DNA of 64,000 bases from Trichobilharzia regenti (lineage: Eukaryota; Platyhelminthes; Trematoda; Strigeidida; Schistosomatidae), in NCBI GenBank assembly GCA_944472135.2, contig OX235268.1:11724589-11788588 (forward strand), given 5' to 3'. A model generated the notes under the pieces. That model saw nothing but the letters and a program-made list of their open reading frames with translations, ran no database searches and was not told the origin of the DNA. A program made the position numbers and the translations under genes. Below, piece by piece: positions 57,999-64,000 of this stretch. Each line of letters opens with the position of its first letter. Positions within the stretch are counted from its first letter, which is position 1.

Positions 57999-58749
57999 TT
58001 CTCTCTTGACGAGGTGCGCAATGTAACCAGTAAATGCGTGACATGCTGTGAGTTAAATCCTCACTTTTACAATCCCTCTAATTTCAAACAAGGCAACCCG
58101 ACGTTTTGAAAGGTTAAGCATCCACTTCAAAGGACCTCTACCGTCAGCTAGGCGGAATCACTATCTGCTCACGCTGATCGATGAATATTCTCGATTCCCC
58201 TTTGCATTCGCCTGCCCCGACATGTCGTCTCAAACGGTGATGAATTGCTTCTGCCAACTGTTTTCGATTTTCGGTATGCCTTCTTACATACATACCGACA
58301 AAGGCGCTGTTTTCATGTCTACCGAATAACGGGCATTTCTTCTGAAGAAAGGCGTAGCAACCAGTCGTACTGCCTCATACAGTCCTCAAGCCAATGGGCA
58401 GGTCGAGTGCCTCAATGGAACACTTTGGCGTGCCATCACTCTAGCATTAAGATCACGGGGTCTACCAACGGCATAATGGGAGTGTGTTCTACTCGACGCC
58501 TTGCATTCCATCAGATCTTTACTCTGTACTGCAACGAACGCCACGCCACACGAACGACTGTTTACCTATAACCGAAGATCGACATCTGGGGCAACTCTTC
58601 CTGCTTGGCTCACTGTACCAGGACCATTACTTCTCCGGCGGAGTGTTCATCAGTCCGAATTCGATCCCCTGGTTGAAGCGGTGGGGCTATTGAATTGTAA
58701 CCCGCAATTTGCTCACGTTCGCTTCGGCAATTTGCGTACCAGAAAAGAG
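57999..58749 (+). pseudogene. Gypsy family 3 integrase fragment, copy 1
   Basis: Nearly identical to 62310-63050. Across frames: SLDEVRNVTSKCVTCCELNP (end of HHCC finger), FKGPLPSARRNHYLLTLIDE and YSRFPFAFACPDM (first Asp in LIDE), YIHTDKGAVFMSTE (second Asp), SYSPQANGQVECLNGTLWR (catalytic Glu). Stops follow MSTE and lie before WE. It is in the opposite orientation to the neighbouring gag piece. Confidence 0.8.
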
Positions 58750-58980
58750 TGACATAATGGCTCATTCTTTTTCAAGCGGCGGTGAATTTTGTGAACCTTT
58801 TTTATTTTACGTATCTAGTCATATTCCTATCTCTACCGCTATTAACACGCTTTTTTCCTTTTTACGTTTAAGCCATTCCGGCTTCATTGTTAACTGAGTA
58901 AAGCCTGAATTCTTGGTCCAATCGTCTTTTCAAGCATCAAGCATCACTCATCGTTCTAAGACTCAGTCACCGTCGTTACA
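58750..58980 (+). repeat. 3' LTR of Gypsy family 3
   Basis: 231 bp, TGACATAATGG to GTCGTTACA. Follows the integrase reading frame and is mirrored by 57802-57998. Immediately after it a LINE RT begins, so this Gypsy sits inside or against that LINE. Confidence 0.75.
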
Positions 58981-60420
58981 GTGAGGAGATACCCAGTATC
59001 CTGCTAAAGTTCTTCAATCTGTCCTTAAATAATGGCAGCTTCCCAGAGTGCTCGAAGGTGTCTTTTTTAACCCCTAGGCACAAACTAGTACCAACTACCT
59101 TTATCGAAAACTTCCGACCGATCAATATCACGTCAGTAGTTTCCAGGGTTATGGAAAATTTTATAGGGCAAGATATTGCTTCATACCTCCACCTTCACAA
59201 AGTGTTTACTCCAGCACAACACGGCTTCTTGAAAAATCGATCATGCTCCACCTGCCTACTTGACTACTTGGATGAAGTTACTGCCAAGCGTGATCATGGT
59301 TTGCATGTCGCACCTCTCTTCTTTGATTTCCAAAAAGCCTTTGATAAAGTCCCAAACAAGAGACTAATCCTTAAGCTAATGTCTTACAGGTTCCAACACC
59401 CTTTGTTATCCTGGCTCATTTCTCTCTTGGAAGATCGTTCCCAAGTTGTGAAATTTGCAAATAATTACTCGTCACAAAAAAGGAGTGATTCAGGGTAGTG
59501 TACTGGGTCCACTGCTTTTCGTAATCTACATCAACGACATCTGCAGCGTAATCAAGCATGGTACCCCATACCTCTTTGCTTACGACTTACAGTTTGTTTA
59601 CAGCTCCCGCCATTCTACACTGAACGAGGGATTCACACATATTCAAGATGATCTGGATAGGTTACATAACTGGAGCAATGACTGGCAACTGCCATTCAAT
59701 CCTGATAAATGTGGTGTCCCATATTTCAATAGCTCCCATCCTAATTTCAGGTTACACCTAGGTGACTCTTTTCTCCGAAACCTCAATTCCATAAAAGACC
59801 TGGGACTTAACTACCCACAAAACATAGCTTTCAGTCAGTATGCAAAAGCACTTGTTTCTAAATACCGAAGACTCACAGGCTTGTTACATCGAAAAATGTA
59901 CACAACTGAGGCTAAACTCCTTTTATACAAAGTCATGGTTCGTCCAGTACTTGAATACTGCACAATTCTCTTCGGTTCCATGCATGGGTATGACAGGGTT
60001 TGTATTGAAAGTATTCAGCGAAGTTTTACTCGACGCCTATTATACAAACATGAAGGACTGAATTACGCTGATAGGTGCAAAATATATGGACTTCAGCCAA
60101 TTTTGTTAAGGCGCCTGAAACTCAACCTTACATTCTTCTTTCGCCTTTTACACGGCTACACCAAAAGCAGTAATCCAATAGCTTTCAACAATTTGCCCAT
60201 AAATACTCTTAGGAATCGTGAAAATACTCTATCCATAAGCCGGTACCAGACAAAACAGCGATCACGTTTCTTCAAAATACAGTACATTATGGAACGAACT
60301 TCCACTTACTGTACGAAGTTGCCGATCTCCTTCTGAATTCCAGCGTCTCCTTAACGAGATTCTGTCAACAAAAGAGCTTCGGTCTACTTATCCATACTTT
60401 ATCCATATGGGCTGCTCAAC
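58981..60420 (+). pseudogene. CR1/Jockey-like LINE reverse transcriptase
   Basis: Starts inside the RT: ILLKFFNLSLNNGSFPE, SFLTPRHKLVPTTFIENFRP, AQHGFLKNRSCSTCLLDYLD, APLFFDFQKAFDKVP (first Asp), a frameshift near 59490, GVIQGSVLGPLLFVIYINDI, and LFAYDLQFVYS where the FADD box has lost its first Asp. The thumb and C-terminal block NWSNDWQLPFNPDKC and LHRKMYTTEAKLLLYKVMVR follow. A further shift near 60290 leads to WNELPLTVRSCRSPSEFQ, the usual end. Endonuclease and ORF1 are absent. Confidence 0.8.
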
Positions 60421-61250
60421 TAGTTTTAGTACTACAGACCTCAGTGCGATACCCCAATTTGAAGAAACTCATTGGCCCCGGCAACCGTACCGCATATATA
60501 ACGTGATAAAATCAACCCAATCTTTCCCACATGCCTTTACCTAAGGTACGGTTGTTCAGCGTATTAGAGATCCTATCCATATTTCTTCAATCGGGTTTAT
60601 AAACTCATAAGACCATCTATAATTTTCCTGGACGTATAATCCCAAATCAGTTGTGATAGTTCTTCCATAATATAAGCAAACTGGTACTATGTAATGTCTA
60701 AAGCATGCCATATGAAACGTGGCCAGGAAAACCTAGCAATAACAAACTCAGCCAACCAACCATTTTCCCCAAGTTCATTCAACCTACCCTTATCCCTAAA
60801 CGTACCACCATTCACTACACTCTACTAAGTAGAATATCACTTAATTTGCTGCGGTACTCAAAACTCTTCAACCTTTTAGTTTTAAAAAAGACGTTTTAAC
60901 TACTAACTGCACAGTGGCCGTTTAACTAACTTACTGGTTTTCTCTTCACTGTAATCTTCATTAAGTTCGTCAGTATAATTATTTCCGAAAACCATTACAT
61001 TAGCAACCATATCTTTTAAAATTTTACAAACATACTTATATTATTAGCATAATACACTGCACTATTTTTGAGTTGAATTGACTATCTTCAGTCAACAGTT
61101 ACCCATTCTCATATAATTTTCTAAAATTCATAATGTTAAAGCTATGTGGTATTTTTTCGATTGTATAGTTGATGAGTCACTTTGCAATGTGTAACGCACA
61201 CCATATAAAATCGGTCGCCAAAATTTAGCATAACAAGTTCTGCTAACCAG
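60421..61250 (+). repeat. LINE 3' UTR
   Basis: Continuation of the LINE above and near-identical to 1-820. Truncated at about 61250 by Gypsy sequence. Confidence 0.8.
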
Positions 61251-61252
61251 AA

Positions 61253-63090
61253 TGCTTATCAACAAATCGCTCTAAGGAACGAAGATAAACCATGTACTGC
61301 TTTCGAGGCTTGTCGGAAACTTTACCAATTTCGCCGAATTGTTTTTGTTTTTACCAATATCGTAGCTTGTTTCCAACGCATTATCGATGAATTGATCAGT
61401 AAAGGAAATCTCACAAGCACGTTTGCCTACATTGACAATGTCACTATCTGCGGCGAAACTCAGGAGGAACAAGACAAAATTCTAAACAAGTTTATGGTAG
61501 CAGCACGCAGTTATGGAATAACGCTTAATGATTCCAAAAGTTTGATCTCAAGCAGAAGCATAAAATTACTCGGTTATGAAGTTTCAACGTGGGTTATTAA
61601 ACCAGATCCCGATCGGCTAAAACCTCTTCGTGATCTAGAACCACCCACAGATATCAAATCTCAACAATGGGCCGTTGGATTATTTGCTTATTATTCACAG
61701 TAGATCTCTCGCTTCTCAGATAAAATCCACCCAATAGTACATAGTCAGATTTTCCCTCTTGATATCGAAACTCGAAATGCTTTTGACAAACTGAAAGACG
61801 ACTTAGAACGTGCAGTCGTTGTGGTAGTTGATCCGAAAGCACCCTTTGTTGTTGAGACAGATGCTTCAGATGTCTCAATCGCAGCCACATTAAACCAGAA
61901 TGGTAAACCTGTCGCCTTCTTTTCTCGAAGCCTCTCTCGAAGTGAGAAACATCATTCATCGCTTGAGAAGGAAGCCTATGCCATGGTTGAAGCTATTCGT
62001 AAGTGGAAGCAGTACCTTCTCGGAAATCACTTCAAACTTGTCACTGATCAACGTGCAGTAGCATTCATGTTTGACAAGATTCATAAAGGCAAAATCAAGA
62101 ACGATAAAATAATGCGTTGGAGAATTGAACTATCCCCTTATCAATATGACATCATTTATCGTCCTGGAAGGGATAATCAAGCTGCTGACACATTTTCTCG
62201 TAGTTTCTGCGGTTCCTTGCAGTCAGTGTGCGACTTAAAATTTCTCAATGACTCTATGTGTCATCCTGGAGTTGTCCGAATGATGCGTTTTGTACGCTCG
62301 AGGAACCTTCCATTCTCCCTTGACGAGGTGCGCAATGTAACCAGTAAATGCGTGACATGCTGTGAGTTAAATCCTCACTTTTACAATCCCTCTGATTTCA
62401 AACAAGCAACCCGACGTTTTGAAAGGTTAAGCATCCACTTCAAAGGACCTCTACCGTCAGCTAGGCGGAATCACTATCTGCTCACGCTGATCGATGAATA
62501 TTCTCGATTCCCTTTGCATTCGCCTGCCCCGACATGTCGTCTCAAACGGTAATGAATTGCTTCTGCCAACTGTTTTCGATTTTCGGTATGCCTTCTTACA
62601 TACATACCGACAAAGGCGCTGTTTTCATGTCTACCGAATAACGGGCATTTCTTCTGAAGAAAGGCGTAGCAACCAGTCGTACTGCCTCATACAGTCCTCA
62701 AGCCAATGGGCAGGTCGAGTGCCTCAATGGAACACTTTGGCGTGCCATCACTCTAGCATTAAGATCACGGGGTCTACCAACGGCATAATGGGAGTCTGTT
62801 CTACTCGACGCCTTGCATCCATCAGATCTTTGCTCTGTACTGCAACGAACGCCACGCCACACGAACGACTGTTTACCTATAACCGAAATCGACATCTGGG
62901 GCAACTCTTCCTGCTTGGCTCACTGTACCAGGACCATTACTTCTCCGACGGATTGTTCATCAGTCCGAATTCGATCCCCTGGTTGAAGCGGTGGGGCTAT
63001 TGAATTGTAACCTGCAATTTGCTCACGTTCGCTTCGGTAATGGACGTGAAGATATAGTTTCTCTTCATCATCTGGCAAGCAAAGGCGCCA
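61253..63090 (+). pseudogene. Gypsy family 3 pol: RT, RNase H, integrase
   Basis: RT from the palm: NAYQQIALRNEDKPCTAF, then FAYIDNVTICGETQEEQD (the YIDD box has Asp changed to Asn) and LLGYEVSTW. RNase H: VETDASDVSIAATLNQNGKP, SSLEKEAYAMVEAIRKWKQY, IIYRPGRDNQAADTFSR. Integrase as in copy 1, through ECLNGTLWRAITLALRS, ending RFGNGREDIVSLHHLASKG near 63085. Stops lie at about 61700, 62552 and 62640. It begins at a junction with LINE 3' UTR and no LTR is recognised on either side. Confidence 0.8.
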
Positions 63091-63453
63091 TTCAAATGCT
63101 TTGTTACTTTTTCGCCTGTCATTTCTTATTTCTTTTTTTTACTCCATAGGCGACATTTTAATAGGTCTCTCGACGATAGTGTTAAATATTTAGTCCTATT
63201 CTTTCATAGAATATAACTTTTACGGTTGAAGCTATCCGTTATAGATAGTGTCCACCTAAGTGCTACTGTTATAGCATCTTCGCATTTAGACTATTTGTAT
63301 GGGGTATCTTAATAGTCTATTTCGATACTTTTATTCGTACAGACTGTTAATTGCATACAGAACTAGACAGTTTATATCCTCAACACTCTTAAACGGACAT
63401 TACAGACACATTGCTCATTCTCTTATAATTAAGAATTTTAAGGCTGTTCTAAA
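63091..63453. other. Unassigned, possibly Gypsy 3' flank
   Basis: T-rich sequence without coding potential between the Gypsy pol and a LINE ORF1. The family 3 LTR is not found here. Confidence 0.35.
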
Positions 63454-64000
63454 TGCCAATGATCCAAACTAAGCGTCTAACTCCACTGTCTGTTTCACAT
63501 CGCAGTAAAAAAATCAAACCAAACAGAATAATTAGGCCTGCAGGAAGTGAGAGCACTACATCTGTTGATTTAACAACTAAATATAAGTCTGCTGCGGTAG
63601 ACACGTCAAGTCCGGACATTAAACTCCCCTCACTTGCTTGAGTAGTAAACAACATCATGGATGGTATGCACAGTGATACTACATGTAATGATCTAGGCCT
63701 CGTAGACACTTGCAAAGCGTCTTGCGATAAGAATCACACCGCAAACATTTCGGCTTCTATCACTTATCCAGTTTTTTGTTCTTCACCTAGTTGTGAAGAT
63801 AAAATCGAAGAACTATTTTCCATAATTAGGAGGCTTGAAGTAAAGATGTCAAAACTGGCAGTAGTAGTACTTCACCTAGAAAGTTACCACTAACCGCAAA
63901 GCTGATAAACTACGTTGCAACTGAAGTATATCAACGTGTAGTGCGCGAGAAGAACATACTTGTGTATAACAAACCGGATAATTCTCAGATCAACAAGGTC
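63454..64000 (+). pseudogene. LINE ORF1 fragment running off the window
   Basis: Open pieces 63453-63641 (IQTKRLTPLSVSHRSKKIKP) and 63657-63893 (EDKIEELFSIIRRLEVKMSK, coiled-coil-like), then LINYVATEVYQRVVREKNIL and VYNKPDNSQINKV at the edge. The last block matches SSEVVKRLASKENAIVYNIP of the ORF1 at 8609. A stop at 63641 and a shift near 63890 break it. ORF2 would lie beyond the window. Confidence 0.6.

Overview
The window is eukaryotic, AT-rich and almost saturated with retroelement remains: Ty3/Gypsy LTR elements, RTE- and CR1/Jockey-like LINEs, and Penelope-like elements (PLEs) with GIY-YIG endonuclease. Together with a gene built from tiny symmetric exons behind a signal-peptide exon (the micro-exon gene, MEG, architecture known from schistosomes), this points to a blood fluke (Schistosoma or a close relative). 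The species cannot be fixed from sequence alone. No bacterial or organellar features and no CRISPR arrays were seen.

Layout. 1-4.5 kb: LINE 3' ends, an LTR-like repeat and unassigned DNA. 4.5-12.6 kb: a nest of insertions. One LINE ORF1 is split first by a Gypsy element (4624-8603), which carries a solo LTR of a second Gypsy family in its own 5' LTR, and again by a PLE composite (9294-11486). Target-site duplications are visible and the ORF1 frame resumes. 12.6-14.2 kb: repeat P1 with a second solo LTR. 15.1-25.2 kb: the best host gene, a minus-strand MEG-like gene. It has a TATA box, a signal-peptide exon, up to nine 9-18 bp micro-exons (all multiples of three, all phase 1) lying in a tandemly duplicated array, and a 125 bp terminal exon; its first intron holds a 3.2 kb RTE. 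27.8-31.4 kb: an inverted, damaged copy of the gene's 3' half, interrupted by a deleted Gypsy element. 31.4-34.2 kb: PLE and RTE-like fragments. 34.2-36 kb: a palindrome of repeat P, one arm with a 227 bp terminal-exon-like ORF and a 27 bp candidate micro-exon upstream, possibly a second MEG-like gene. 36-43 kb: mostly unassigned, with a few weak ORFs. 43-45.8 kb: RTE-like LINE. 47-51 kb: PLE fragment and a 5'-truncated Gypsy with its 3' LTR. 51.5-56 kb: LINE RT fragment, a tRNA-like sequence and two exon-like segments. 56.3-64 kb: head-to-head Gypsy pieces, a CR1/Jockey-like LINE, another Gypsy pol and a LINE ORF1.

The transposons are nearly all broken by frameshifts, stops, lost catalytic aspartates or internal deletions, so the locus reads as an insertion sink. 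The MEG model stands out because splice sites, exon lengths and phases agree along 10 kb of otherwise repetitive DNA. All exon calls rest on splice motifs and frame only; no transcript evidence was available.
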